The notes beneath the pieces were generated by a model, which did no database searches, was not told the DNA's origin, and worked only from the letters and a program-made list of their open reading frames with translations. Shown piece after piece: positions 40,665-49,199 of a stretch of DNA of 64,000 nucleotides. How positions within the stretch are numbered: the stretch's first letter is position 1; the number at the start of each line of letters is the position of its first letter. The stretch lies in NCBI RefSeq assembly GCF_037044555.1, contig NZ_CP146275.1:1-64000 (forward strand). Direction: 5' to 3'. The stretch comes from Pelagibacterium nitratireducens. GTDB taxonomy: Bacteria > Pseudomonadota > Alphaproteobacteria > Rhizobiales > Devosiaceae. The translations under genes were made by a program, and so were the position numbers.

Positions 40665-41120
40665 ATGAACGAGATCGATACGCCCATCCTCGCCCCCGAA
40701 CAGCAGCTTTGCTTTGCGGTTTATGCCGCGGGACAGGCCTTTGCGCGGCTTTACCGGCCGCTGCTCGAGCCGCTGGGGCTGACCTATCCTCAATACCTGG
40801 CCATGCTGGTGCTGTGGGAGGGTGAGCCCATCTCGGTAACAGGAATCGGGCAAAGACTGGGACTGGATACGGGCACGTTGACCCCGCTGCTCAAGCGGCT
40901 GGAAAACGCGGGGCTTGTAAGGCGAACGCGCAGCACCACCGATGAACGTCGGGTCGTCGTGAGCCTGACCGACAGCGGGCGGGCGCTCAAGGCGCGGGCG
41001 CAGCCGATTCCCGAGGCGGTGGCGTGCGCCAGCGGGCGGGATTTGCCGGACGTTATCAAGCTTCGCGACGAGATCAATGCGCTGAGCAAGGCACTCGATG
41101 CGTCGCGGGCCTGCGGATAG
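40665..41120 (+). CDS. ohrR: MarR-family peroxide-sensing repressor OhrR
   Basis: 151 residues from the ATG at 40665 ([17 protein letters not shown]). The peroxide-sensing cysteine is Cys16 in the N-terminal helix ([11 protein letters not shown]), as in other OhrR proteins. The winged helix (about 45-110) has [25 protein letters not shown] and the wing [13 protein letters not shown] second cysteine (Cys127) and a third near the C-terminus could form the disulfide of 2-Cys OhrR types. It represses ohr and itself. Confidence 0.93.
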   Translation: MNEIDTPILAPEQQLCFAVYAAGQAFARLYRPLLEPLGLTYPQYLAMLVLWEGEPISVTGIGQRLGLDTGTLTPLLKRLENAGLVRRTRSTTDERRVVVSLTDSGRALKARAQPIPEAVACASGRDLPDVIKLRDEINALSKALDASRACG

Positions 41121-41222
41121 GGCAGGAACAGCGCTCAGCCGTCCCGGCCCTCGCCGCAGGCTCTGGCGTTCGTCGCTCGAAAGATCCACTCGACCTTTTC
41201 GTCCGGCAAGGCCGAACCGCTC

Positions 41223-42623
41223 CTAACCCATATAGAGATTTTCCATGCGCTTTGTGTCGTCGGTGGCAAAGCGGTGATCGGCTTGCGGGTGGGCGCGCTG
41301 GCCACATTCCTGACGCGGGCAGATGCGGCACCCCACCCCAATGGGCACTGCGCCGGGGGGCGCTGAAAGGTCGATGCCATCGGCATAGATCATGGCCGAG
41401 GCCTGCGAGACATGACAGCCGAGCCCGATGGCGATGTGGCGGCGCGGGGCGTTATAGGAATAGCCGCCCTTGGCGATGGCCTTTGCTATGCAGAAATAAC
41501 GCTGACCGTCGGGCATCTGGCTCAGTTGAATATTGATCTGGCCGGGGTTGAGGAAGGCCGCATAGATGTTCCAGCGCGGGCAGGCGCCCGAATGGCGCGG
41601 AATGTGGATGCCCGAGAGCGAAAAGCGCTTGGAGATGTTGCCGGCGATGTCGGTGCGGACAAGATGGAGCGGTATGCCGCTCATCGACGGGCGCTGCAGG
41701 GTGGTCATGCGGTGGCAGACCTGCTCGAAACTGGCGCGGAAGCGGCGGGCCAGCCGTTCGATATCGTAACGGGTGTCGCGGCAGGCTCGAAAAAACGCTT
41801 CGTAGGGCATGATGAGCGCCGCGGCGGCATAGGATCCCAAAACGTTACGAGCCAGACCCACACTGTCGGGCTGGGGTAGGGTGCTGTTTTCGATCAGCTC
41901 GCGAATTTCCCCATCGGCGATCAATAGCGCGAGATGCTGGGCGAGGGCGAACAGCGCGGACTCGGGCTCGAGCGTGTCGGCGACAGCCAGCACGCGGCCA
42001 TTGTCCTCGAGGCGGCGCACCACGCCGTTGGGCAGAGAGGCCAAGCGCGCCTCGATGCCGAAGACGTTGAAGAGGTAAGCCTTGAGTCCGGCTTCAAAAC
42101 TGTCCGATGCATTGTCGATATCGTGGCGTACACGCTCGGCGGCGGCCTCGAGCGTTGGAAAGTAGTTGGCATTTTCCTGCAGGAAATCGGAAACCGCCTC
42201 GGTGACCACATTGTGGCCCGCGGCGAGATTTTCGCCCTGTGCGGTCGAATTGGGCGCCTGCAGGTGGCGCAGCTGGTCGAAGAGTTTGAGAACGGCGCGG
42301 CCAACGGCGGGATGATGGGTGGCCAGATCGCGGATGTCGGTGTTGGTGAGGTCGGAATCGGCGAAAATATCGTCGCCAAACATTTCCATGAGATCGCCCG
42401 ACAGCCTCGCATCGTCGCTTTCGGCCAATTCTCCCGCCTCAACCCCGAAATAACCCGCGACGCGGAACAGCAGCGGCACCGTGATGCGGCGCCGATTGTG
42501 CTCGATGAGGTTGAGATAGGACGCTGAAATCTCCAACGCCGCGGCCAGTTGGGCCTGGCTGACCGACTTCTGGCGCCGCAACCGCTTGATGCGGCCTCCG
42601 ATCTGCAGATCGAGTTGGTTCAT
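41223..42623 (-). CDS. XRE/ImmA-type regulator of short-chain acyl or glyoxylate metabolism (ScfR/RamB-like)
   Basis: 466 residues. An N-terminal XRE helix-turn-helix (about 8-65, VSQAQLAAALEISASYLNLIEHNRR) is followed by a helical domain, an IrrE/ImmA-like region without an obvious HExxH, and a DUF2083-type C-terminus with the cysteine motif CRICPRQECGQRAHP, which may bind a metal or Fe-S cluster. This is the ScfR/PrpC-regulator/RamB architecture. It is divergent from a small gene and aceA, and repeated TTTACAAA-type boxes lie between them. Control of aceA is inferred; RamB does this in Corynebacterium. Confidence 0.87.
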   Translation of the reverse strand: MNQLDLQIGGRIKRLRRQKSVSQAQLAAALEISASYLNLIEHNRRRITVPLLFRVAGYFGVEAGELAESDDARLSGDLMEMFGDDIFADSDLTNTDIRDLATHHPAVGRAVLKLFDQLRHLQAPNSTAQGENLAAGHNVVTEAVSDFLQENANYFPTLEAAAERVRHDIDNASDSFEAGLKAYLFNVFGIEARLASLPNGVVRRLEDNGRVLAVADTLEPESALFALAQHLALLIADGEIRELIENSTLPQPDSVGLARNVLGSYAAAALIMPYEAFFRACRDTRYDIERLARRFRASFEQVCHRMTTLQRPSMSGIPLHLVRTDIAGNISKRFSLSGIHIPRHSGACPRWNIYAAFLNPGQINIQLSQMPDGQRYFCIAKAIAKGGYSYNAPRRHIAIGLGCHVSQASAMIYADGIDLSAPPGAVPIGVGCRICPRQECGQRAHPQADHRFATDDTKRMENLYMG

Positions 42624-42637
42624 CGGTCCTTCTCCCT

Positions 42638-42696
42638 GCTGTAAATCTTTACAAAGTTTACAAATTTGCCATCGTGGCTTTGCAAGAATTTACAGC
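42638..42696. promoter_or_regulatory. Repeated TTTACAAA/TTTGCAAG boxes, putative ScfR-like operator
   Basis: Between the regulator gene and the aceA unit: outer arms GCTGTAAAT (42638-42646) and ATTTACAGC (42688-42696) are a perfect 9-bp inverted repeat. Inside are TTTACAAA (42648-42655), TTTACAAA (42657-42664) and TTTGCAAG (42679-42686). RamB-type sites contain ACTTTGCAAA, so these boxes resemble the known class (recollection). Confidence 0.6.
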
Positions 42697-42799
42697 TTAA
42701 CATGCTGTTATTGCGTCTTTTCTTGCCTTTTTGACCTCGATTGTCAATTCTTTACTCAACCGGGCACGATGTTGTGCTCATCAGCAGGAGACAAGAGCC

Positions 42800-43021
42800 A
42801 TGAGCGCTCATCAGACAATCGATACGGCCAGCGAAGATTTCATCACCATCATTGCGCCTTCGATGGCCGAGGTGATGGAGAGTTTCAGAAGCCAGGGGCT
42901 GGCCGAGCGGGATTATTCCATTGTCCACCGGGCCGGAAAGCACAGCTTTACGATGGCCGGCGGCGAGGCGCTGTTTGGCGGCACGCAGATGGTGGCCGCG
43001 ACCTTTTCGCGGCGCGGCTGA
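42800..43021 (+). CDS. Small conserved-looking protein upstream of aceA
   Basis: 73 residues from the ATG at 42800, which has a CAGGAG ribosome site. It is soluble, with motifs FITIIAPSMAEVMESF, YSIVHRAGKHSF and MVAATFSRRG. I recall similar small unnamed proteins before aceA in other Rhizobiales. A link to isocitrate lyase or the glyoxylate shunt is suggested only by the 42-bp spacing and shared direction. Confidence 0.7.
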   Translation: MSAHQTIDTASEDFITIIAPSMAEVMESFRSQGLAERDYSIVHRAGKHSFTMAGGEALFGGTQMVAATFSRRG

Positions 43022-43063
43022 TCTCGTTTTCACCGCTTACGATTTCAAAAGGAGGAGTTCTCA

Positions 43064-44359
43064 ATGCTCGACAAGTCACCCGACCCCCAGACCTTCGAGG
43101 CCCCCGAATGGGCCCCGGACCGCTGGAGGAACGTCGCGCGCGACTATACGCCCGACGATGTGGCCCGGCTCTCGGGCAGCCTGCCCATCCGGCATACGCT
43201 GGCCGAGAACGGGGCGCGACGGCTGTGGGAATTGCTGCACAGCGAGGATTTCGTGCCGACCCTTGGCACCTTTACCGGCAACCAGGCCGTCCAGCAGGTG
43301 AAAGCTGGACTGAAGGCCATCTATCTTTCGGGCTGGCAGGTGGCGGCGGACGCCAATTCGTCGGGCAACATGTATCCCGACCAGTCGCTTTATCCCGTCG
43401 ATTCGGTCCCCTCGGTGGTCAGGCGCATCAACAAGGCGCTGCAGCGGGCCGACCAGATCCAGACCATGGAGCGCTATGAGGACAAATCTGACGCCGACAC
43501 GGATTATTTCGTGCCCATCATTGCCGATGCGGAAGCCGGGTTCGGCGGGGCGCTCAATGTGTTCGAGCTGATGAAGGCGATGATCGAGGCGGGCGCCGCG
43601 GCGGTTCATTTCGAGGACCAGTTGGCCAGCGAGAAGAAATGCGGCCATCTGGGCGGTAAGGTTCTGGTGCCGACCCGGACCTTTGTGCGCACCCTGAACG
43701 CGGCACGGCTGGCGGCAGACGTCATGGGCGTTCCCACGCTGATCATGGCGCGCACCGACGCTGAGGCGGCGCAGCTGATCACCTCCGATGTCGATGACTA
43801 CGATGCGCCGTTCATTATAGGCGAGCGGACAGACGAGGGGTTTTATCGGCTCAAGGGCGGGTTCGAAGCTGCGATTGCGCGCGGGCTGGCCTATGCGCCC
43901 TATGCGGATTTGATCTGGTGCGAAACTTCGACGCCAAATCTTGAGGACGCGCGGCGGTTTGCAGAAGCTGTCCGCAAGGAGCATCCCGACCAGATGCTGG
44001 CTTACAATTGCTCGCCATCGTTCAACTGGGCGAAATATATGGGCGAGGCGGATATGGCGGCGTTCCAGCGCGAGCTGGGCGCGATGGGGTATAAGTACCA
44101 GTTCATCACCCTGGCCGGATATCACAACCTTTCACTCACCACATTCAATCTGGCGCGCGGATACAAGGACCGGGGCATGGCTGCCTATTCCGAACTGCAG
44201 CAGGCCGAATTTGCCGCCGAAAAGGACGGATTTACGGCCACGCGGCACCAGCGCGAAGTGGGCACGAGCTATTTCGATGCTGTGGCGACCGCCGTGGGTG
44301 GCGGGTCGAGTTCGACAACCGCCATGGCGGGTTCGACCGAGACGGCCCAGTTTCACTGA
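43064..44359 (+). CDS. aceA: Isocitrate lyase
   Basis: Glyoxylate-shunt enzyme cleaving isocitrate to succinate and glyoxylate; 431 residues, homotetramer expected. The catalytic loop [14 protein letters not shown] (about 190-203) has the reactive Cys. Other family motifs are [37 protein letters not shown] and [17 protein letters not shown] ribosome site precedes the ATG. No malate synthase gene is in the window. Confidence 0.97.
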   Translation: MLDKSPDPQTFEAPEWAPDRWRNVARDYTPDDVARLSGSLPIRHTLAENGARRLWELLHSEDFVPTLGTFTGNQAVQQVKAGLKAIYLSGWQVAADANSSGNMYPDQSLYPVDSVPSVVRRINKALQRADQIQTMERYEDKSDADTDYFVPIIADAEAGFGGALNVFELMKAMIEAGAAAVHFEDQLASEKKCGHLGGKVLVPTRTFVRTLNAARLAADVMGVPTLIMARTDAEAAQLITSDVDDYDAPFIIGERTDEGFYRLKGGFEAAIARGLAYAPYADLIWCETSTPNLEDARRFAEAVRKEHPDQMLAYNCSPSFNWAKYMGEADMAAFQRELGAMGYKYQFITLAGYHNLSLTTFNLARGYKDRGMAAYSELQQAEFAAEKDGFTATRHQREVGTSYFDAVATAVGGGSSSTTAMAGSTETAQFH

Positions 44360-44409
44360 GGTCAAGGCCGAAGATAGCCGGACCAATTTATCCCCCGCCC
44401 CCGCTTTTT

Positions 44410-44448
44410 GATTCACGTGAAGCAATCGAATTCTGCTTCACGTGAATC
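44410..44448. other. Inverted pair of parS-like CACGTG sites forming a hairpin
   Basis: GATTCACGTGAAGCA (44410-44424) and TGCTTCACGTGAATC (44434-44448) are exact reverse complements around a 9-nt loop. Each arm is itself a CACGTG palindrome that matches the ParB site at 14 of 16 positions when extended by one flanking base. It lies between the convergent aceA and DUF1294 genes, so it may also act as a terminator hairpin. Confidence 0.55.
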
Positions 44449-44451
44449 AGC

Positions 44452-44897
44452 CTATTCGAGCAAGGCCGCCAGTTCGGCGTAAGACAGCGCGCCGACGACA
44501 ATGCCGGCCAGCACCAGCCCATGCGTGACCGCAATCGCGCCCGTGGTCAGGGCGAAGCCGGGCTTTGCGGTCTTGTGTCGGAAGACCTGCTGGGCGAGCA
44601 GCCCGCCGATGATACCGAAAACGGCATCGAGGCCGTGCAATCCTGCCTCGCTGATCCGCCATCGACCGGCAATGGCGGCCTGTTTGTCCATCCAGTAGGC
44701 GAGCCAGGACGTGCCGCCCATTATGGCGTAGGGCGCGATCAGCCAGAAGGGTGCCCTATCCAGGACAATGGACGTAAAAACCAGCACGAGCAGGCCGACA
44801 GCAGCCCAGACACGAAGATCTTCGCCCTCGGGCCATCGGGCTTGATAAAGCCAAAGCCCCGATCGTCGTCCCATTCGATCAGCGTGCCCTTTTTCAT
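44452..44897 (-). pseudogene. Cold-shock-domain + DUF1294 gene, frame-disrupted
   Basis: Reading leftward, an ATG at 44897 begins MKKGTLIEWDDDRGFGFIK, the opening of a cold-shock domain, which continues to AKIF-V and then runs off in that frame to a TGA at 44739-44741. The DUF1294 membrane domain (WMDKQAAIAGRWRISE, FRHKTAKPGF; three to four hydrophobic helices) is intact but in another frame, reaching an ATG at 44874 that lies inside the cold-shock sequence. Normal family members fuse the two in one frame. About 35 residues of the cold-shock domain appear to be missing. DUF1294 may still be made from 44874 (140 aa). Confidence 0.65.
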
Positions 44898-44943
44898 GTC
44901 CGACTTTCCTCGCCGCCTAACCGTAAGGAGAGCCGGTGAGGCC

Positions 44944-46326
44944 TTAAGATTTGATTGTCATGGCGCGGGCGGCGGCGACGGCCGGGAGCGACAGTACGGC
45001 ACAAAGGGCGAAGGTGATGACCAAGGCGGCGGTCAATTGCTGGGTGGTTTGGGCCGAGGCGATGCCGGCGGTGTTGGCGATGAGGCCTGCGATGGCCGCT
45101 CCGATGCCATAGCCCGCTGACTGGATGGTGGGCAAAAGGGCCGAGGCCCTGTCGCGTTCGCCGGGGCGGGCGGCTTCCATGATGGTTTGGCTGGTATAGG
45201 CCCATGAAGTGCCATAGGCCACACCGATCAGGATCTGAGCCAGGATGACAAGTGGGAGCTGGCCGATAGCAAAGGCGATGGCGAGCAGCGCGAGACCGGC
45301 AACGAGCAGGACAGGGCCGAGGCGAATGAGGCCGGGGCGGGCGGTTTCGGACACGTTGGCGACAAGGATGGCCGTGGTTGACCAGGTGATCGCCATGGCC
45401 GCGCCGATGACACCGGCGAGGGTCGGGCCGAAGCCGAAAATGTTTTGCAGCGCATAGACCAGGAACACTGCCGCGCCGGCCTGGGCCAAGGGCATGAGGA
45501 GGATCACCCAGAGACCGGCACCCACAACGTCATTAAAGCGGAAGGCATGGGTTGGGAACAGCGGGGTGGTGGCGGTACGATCGCGGCCGATGACGGCGAA
45601 AAGCGTTGCGCCGGCGATGAGAAGACACAGGGCGGTGAGAAGCGGCGAATCGAGCAGGCCGCCAACCGAGACGGCCATGATGGCGGCGCCGATCAGCAGC
45701 AGCCGGACGATGGGCAAGCGGCCGGAAGATTTTTCGCGCAGACCAGGTGGCACGATCGTGAGAACGAGGCCGATAAAAATGGCTCCGATGGGCAGATTGA
45801 CGGCGAAGGCGGCGCGCCAGGAGAGGGTTTCGGTCAAGGCGCCCGAGAGCACCGGCCCACCAAAGGCGGCCAGCGCCCAGACCACCGATTCGGCGCCGAA
45901 CACCTTTGGCACCAGGGCAGAGGGAAAGAGTTCGGGGATCAGCGCGTAGCATATGGCCGCGACGATGCCTTCGCCCAGCCCCTGAAGGGCGCGGCCGACA
46001 AGCAGTTCGGGCATGGAGCCGGCGATTGCGGCGAGGAGCGAGCCAACAAGGAAAACCGAGGCGGCGGCGACCAGCGCCATGCGGGCGCCCAGCCGCGCCT
46101 TGAGCAGTGCGCCGCCGGCCCCGCCCATAATGGCAAACACCAGAAAGACCGTTGTGGCCCAGGACAACAGCGCCACGCCGCCCAGCTCATCGACAGCGGT
46201 GGGCAGGGCGGTGGAGACCAGAAAGCCGTTAAAGGCCAGGAGCGCGACGCCGAGGCACAGGGTGATCGTGGCGCCGAGATAGCGCGGGGAGACGATGGCG
46301 GACCATCCGGAAGCGGTGTTGGACAT
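44944..46326 (-). CDS. MFS drug/multidrug-type exporter
   Basis: 460 residues from the ATG at 46326, or 464 from 46338. About 13-14 hydrophobic helices are visible. The motif-A-like loop GALLKARLGARMAL follows helix 2, and ALQGLGEGIVAAICYALIP and GGPVLSGALTETLSWRAAFAVN resemble motif C and D1 of DHA2-type proton-driven exporters. Substrate is unknown. It is divergent from prfC with about 160 bp between them, which carries no operator I can name. Confidence 0.85.
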   Translation of the reverse strand: MSNTASGWSAIVSPRYLGATITLCLGVALLAFNGFLVSTALPTAVDELGGVALLSWATTVFLVFAIMGGAGGALLKARLGARMALVAAASVFLVGSLLAAIAGSMPELLVGRALQGLGEGIVAAICYALIPELFPSALVPKVFGAESVVWALAAFGGPVLSGALTETLSWRAAFAVNLPIGAIFIGLVLTIVPPGLREKSSGRLPIVRLLLIGAAIMAVSVGGLLDSPLLTALCLLIAGATLFAVIGRDRTATTPLFPTHAFRFNDVVGAGLWVILLMPLAQAGAAVFLVYALQNIFGFGPTLAGVIGAAMAITWSTTAILVANVSETARPGLIRLGPVLLVAGLALLAIAFAIGQLPLVILAQILIGVAYGTSWAYTSQTIMEAARPGERDRASALLPTIQSAGYGIGAAIAGLIANTAGIASAQTTQQLTAALVITFALCAVLSLPAVAAARAMTIKS

Positions 46327-46486
46327 GGCGGAACCCATTTAAACAAGTACTTTCTTGGTAAATTGAGTTCGAGGGGCTGTCCAGCGGAAAAGCGAGGGGC
46401 TTTTTAGGGCCGCCGATTTGGTATAGTCAGGCGCACGAACCATATGGGTTTACCAATCGCCTTCATCTTCCCGGAGATCTGCCCCA

Positions 46487-48067
46487 GTGAGCCTTGAGTC
46501 CACCGGCTATAAAAGCCGCCGTACCTTCGCGATCATTTCGCACCCGGACGCCGGCAAGACGACGCTGACCGAAAAACTGCTGCTCAATTCCGGCGCCATC
46601 CATCTGGCGGGCGAGGTGAAAGAGCGCGGCGAGCGGCGTCGGACCCGCTCGGACTGGATGGAGATCGAGCAGAAGCGCGGCATTTCGATCACTTCGAGCG
46701 TGATGACGTTCGAACATGACGGGCTGACGCTGAACCTGCTCGATACGCCGGGCCACGCGGACTTTTCCGAAGACACCTATCGCACGCTGACGGCGGTGGA
46801 TTCGGCGATCATGGTGATCGACGCGGCCAAGGGCATCGAGGCGCAGACGCGCAAACTGTTCGAAGTGTGCCGGCTGCGCGACATCCCGATCATCACCTTC
46901 GTCAACAAGATTGACCGGGAAGCGCGCGATACGCTGGAAATCCTCGACGAGATCATGGAGACCCTGGCGCTCGACACCGCGCCGATGATGTGGCCGGTGG
47001 GCGCTGGCGTCGACTTTAACGGGCTTATCGATCTCGAGCACGGGCGGTTCATTTCGACCGAGGGCAGGCCGGAGGCGGAGGCGCCGGGAATCGAGGCATT
47101 GGCGGGGCGGTTTGCCGATACGCAGAACCAGCAGATTGCCGCCTCGATGGAGGGGCTTGAGCTGGCCAACGGATCGCTGCCCAAATTTGACCAGACCGCG
47201 TTCGAGGAGGGCACGCTGACCCCGGTCTATTTCGGCTCGGCGCTCAAATCGATCGGCGTGCGCGAACTGCTCGAAGCGGTGTGCCGGTTTGCGCCCGAGC
47301 CGCGCACCCAGCCAGCCCGGCCCGAACCGGTTGACCCGTCCATGGCGGCGTGCACGGGGTTCGTGTTCAAGGTTCAGGCCAATATGGACCCCAACCACCG
47401 CGACCGCGTGGCCTTCGTGCGCGTGGCTTCGGGGACGCTCAAGCGCGGCATGCGGCTGAAAAACGTGCGCACGGGCAAGGATTTGAAAGTCGCCAACCCG
47501 ATGTTCTTTTTCGCGCGCGAGCGCGAGCTGGCCGATGAGGCGGTGGCAGGGGACGTCGTGGGTATTCCCAATCACGGCACGCTCTCGGTCGGCGATACAT
47601 TGACCGATGGGCCTGACGTGACGGTCACCGGCATTCCCAATTTCGCGCCCGAACTGCTGCGCCGCGTGCATCTTTCCGATGCTTCGAAAACCAAGCAGCT
47701 GGCCAAGGCGCTCAACGATCTGGCCGAAGAGGGCGTGGTGCAGGTGTTCAAGCCGACCTTGGGCTCGGGGTATTATGTGGGCGCTGTGGGGCCGCTGCAG
47801 CTTGAAGTGCTGACCAGCCGCGCGGCGGCTGAATATTCGGTGCCGATCCGGATCGAGCCGGCGCAATATGTGACGGCGCGCTGGGTCAAGGTCAACGACA
47901 AGGCACAGTTCGACAAGTTCGCAGCGCTGCATCGATTGAACATCGCCGAGGACCGTTATGGCGATCCGGTGTTTCTGGCTCCCAGCCAGTGGGAAATCGA
48001 CCGGTGTGCAAAGGATTTTCCTCTGCTCGATTTCATGGCCACCAAGGATCGCGGGCTGGCGGCTTAA
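46487..48067 (+). CDS. prfC: Peptide chain release factor 3
   Basis: RF3 GTPase recycles RF1/RF2 after peptide release. 526 residues from a GTG start. GTPase motifs: SHPDAGKTTL (G1), RGISITSS (G2), DTPGHADF (G3), NKIDRE (G4). Domains 2 and 3 (about 290-520) follow. A copy of the dispersed palindromic repeat begins 14 nt after the stop codon, and the broken DinB-type gene converges on it. Confidence 0.96.
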   Translation: MSLESTGYKSRRTFAIISHPDAGKTTLTEKLLLNSGAIHLAGEVKERGERRRTRSDWMEIEQKRGISITSSVMTFEHDGLTLNLLDTPGHADFSEDTYRTLTAVDSAIMVIDAAKGIEAQTRKLFEVCRLRDIPIITFVNKIDREARDTLEILDEIMETLALDTAPMMWPVGAGVDFNGLIDLEHGRFISTEGRPEAEAPGIEALAGRFADTQNQQIAASMEGLELANGSLPKFDQTAFEEGTLTPVYFGSALKSIGVRELLEAVCRFAPEPRTQPARPEPVDPSMAACTGFVFKVQANMDPNHRDRVAFVRVASGTLKRGMRLKNVRTGKDLKVANPMFFFARERELADEAVAGDVVGIPNHGTLSVGDTLTDGPDVTVTGIPNFAPELLRRVHLSDASKTKQLAKALNDLAEEGVVQVFKPTLGSGYYVGAVGPLQLEVLTSRAAAEYSVPIRIEPAQYVTARWVKVNDKAQFDKFAALHRLNIAEDRYGDPVFLAPSQWEIDRCAKDFPLLDFMATKDRGLAA

Positions 48068-48080
48068 GTTGTATGGACAG

Positions 48081-48203
48081 TTAGGCGATGGCGGCCTGCA
48101 AACCGCAGCTTTCTGCGCTTCCGGTGCTCACGTACTGAAAGTACGCTCCGCTCCGGTTCTCGAAAACCACGGTTTTCGGCTCGCCCTGACCTGACTCTCC
48201 ACA
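48081..48203 (+). repeat. Dispersed palindromic repeat, copy B (after prfC)
   Basis: Shares the central CTTCCGGTGCTCACGTACTG and the CGCTCCGCTCCGGTTCTCGA segments with copy A. The inner hairpin CGTACT-GAA-AGTACG (48131-48145) is perfect here, whereas copy A has a G-U pair. The outer arms contain AAACCG (48100-48105) opposite CGGTTT (48170-48175) where copy A has AAGCCG opposite CGGCTT, so both sides changed together. Confidence 0.75.
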
Positions 48204-48207
48204 CAAC

Positions 48208-48777
48208 TCATTCATCCCCGAATCCGAGATCGGCTTCAGTCCAGCCGAACGCCGCCAATTCCCCGGCGCGGAATTTTGCGTCGTCGGAGACGATGAATTC
48301 GTCGAGTTGGGGCGGGGCGAGGGGCGTTCCGGCCAGCATGGCGTGGACCTGGCCGCGATGGTGGGTCTGGTGGGCGAAGAGGTGGTTGAGCACATCGTCG
48401 CAGCGTTCGGTCTGGATGCGGGACTAGCGGTGGATGGCGATGGGACGGGCGAGATCGGCAATTTCTAGCGCGTCGCAGAACGCGACAAGTTTTTCATCGC
48501 TCTGGCGCTGGGCAGCATAAAGCGCACGGGCCGTATCGAAGGGTTCTTCGTTTTCCCATGCCCATGGACCAAGAGTTCCGCCTTCCAGCGCGTCGATATA
48601 GAACCAATCGATGACAAGGATGTGGTTGAGCGTTGCCCTAAGGGAAGGGAAAAAGCTCACGCGCCTTGCCGTAAACTCGGACTGGTCGAGCCCGATGACG
48701 GCCTGCGCCAGGCGATGATTGGCGAGGGCGTTGTTGCGGGCGAGCTTTGTGAGCATGCGCAGGGCAGGGTCGATCAT
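48208..48777 (-). pseudogene. DinB-family (YfiT-like) protein with internal amber codon
   Basis: The frame begins at an ATG (48777) overlapping the upstream GNAT stop (ATGA) and reads MIDPALRMLTKLARNNALAN, a helix-bundle DinB/DUF664-type protein with HILVIDWFYIDAL. At codon 118 (48424-48426) there is a TAG, after which the same frame continues with ERCDDVLNHLFAHQTHHRGQ, the conserved metal-His C-terminal motif, to 48208. A single base change therefore splits an otherwise complete gene of 190 codons. This is not the DNA polymerase DinB. Confidence 0.75.
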
Positions 48778-49199
48778 GGCGTCTTGACCATGACGCGCGC
48801 CATGCCGATCGAGGCGGGCATAACGGGCTGAAAACCGAATTTTCCATAGAGATGGCGCGCGTCGCCATCGACGATCAGCGAAACATAGGCCTTTTCGGGC
48901 GCTTCGCGCTCGAGCCAATCGATCAGCGCGGCCATGATAGCCTTGCCCAAGCCCTTGCCCTGATGGATGGGATCGACCGCGATGTCGGTGATCTGGTAGG
49001 CGGTGCCGCCATCGCCGATGATGCGGCCCATGCCGACGACGTGGCCCCTATGGACAACCAGAACGGCGAAAAGTGAATTGGGAAGGCCCTTTTCCATGCC
49101 ATCCCGGCTGCGGGGCGACAGGCCCGATATGGCGCGCAGTCGGGCAAAGGTTTCGATATCGGGTATCCGCGCGACAATCTTGTAGTCCATATCAGGCAT
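48774..49199 (-). CDS. GNAT-family N-acetyltransferase
   Basis: 141 residues from the ATG at 49199. The acetyl-CoA-binding motif is HQGKGLGKAIMAALI (about 80-94), and the C-terminal HLYGKFGFQPV is the usual GNAT strand-helix. Substrate unknown. It overlaps comM at its start (8 bp) and the DinB-type gene at its stop (4 bp), so it lies in a leftward comM-GNAT-dinB unit in which both partners are broken and only this gene is intact. Confidence 0.88.
   Translation of the reverse strand: MPDMDYKIVARIPDIETFARLRAISGLSPRSRDGMEKGLPNSLFAVLVVHRGHVVGMGRIIGDGGTAYQITDIAVDPIHQGKGLGKAIMAALIDWLEREAPEKAYVSLIVDGDARHLYGKFGFQPVMPASIGMARVMVKTP

Noticed and set aside
46396..46420. Terminator-like AAAAGC/GCTTTT hairpin before prfC
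   Set aside because: The stem is 6 bp and lies between divergent genes where no transcript should end.
48208..48777. DinB-type gene as DNA polymerase IV
   Set aside because: The sequence is the small helical metal-binding DinB/YfiT family, not the Y-family polymerase.
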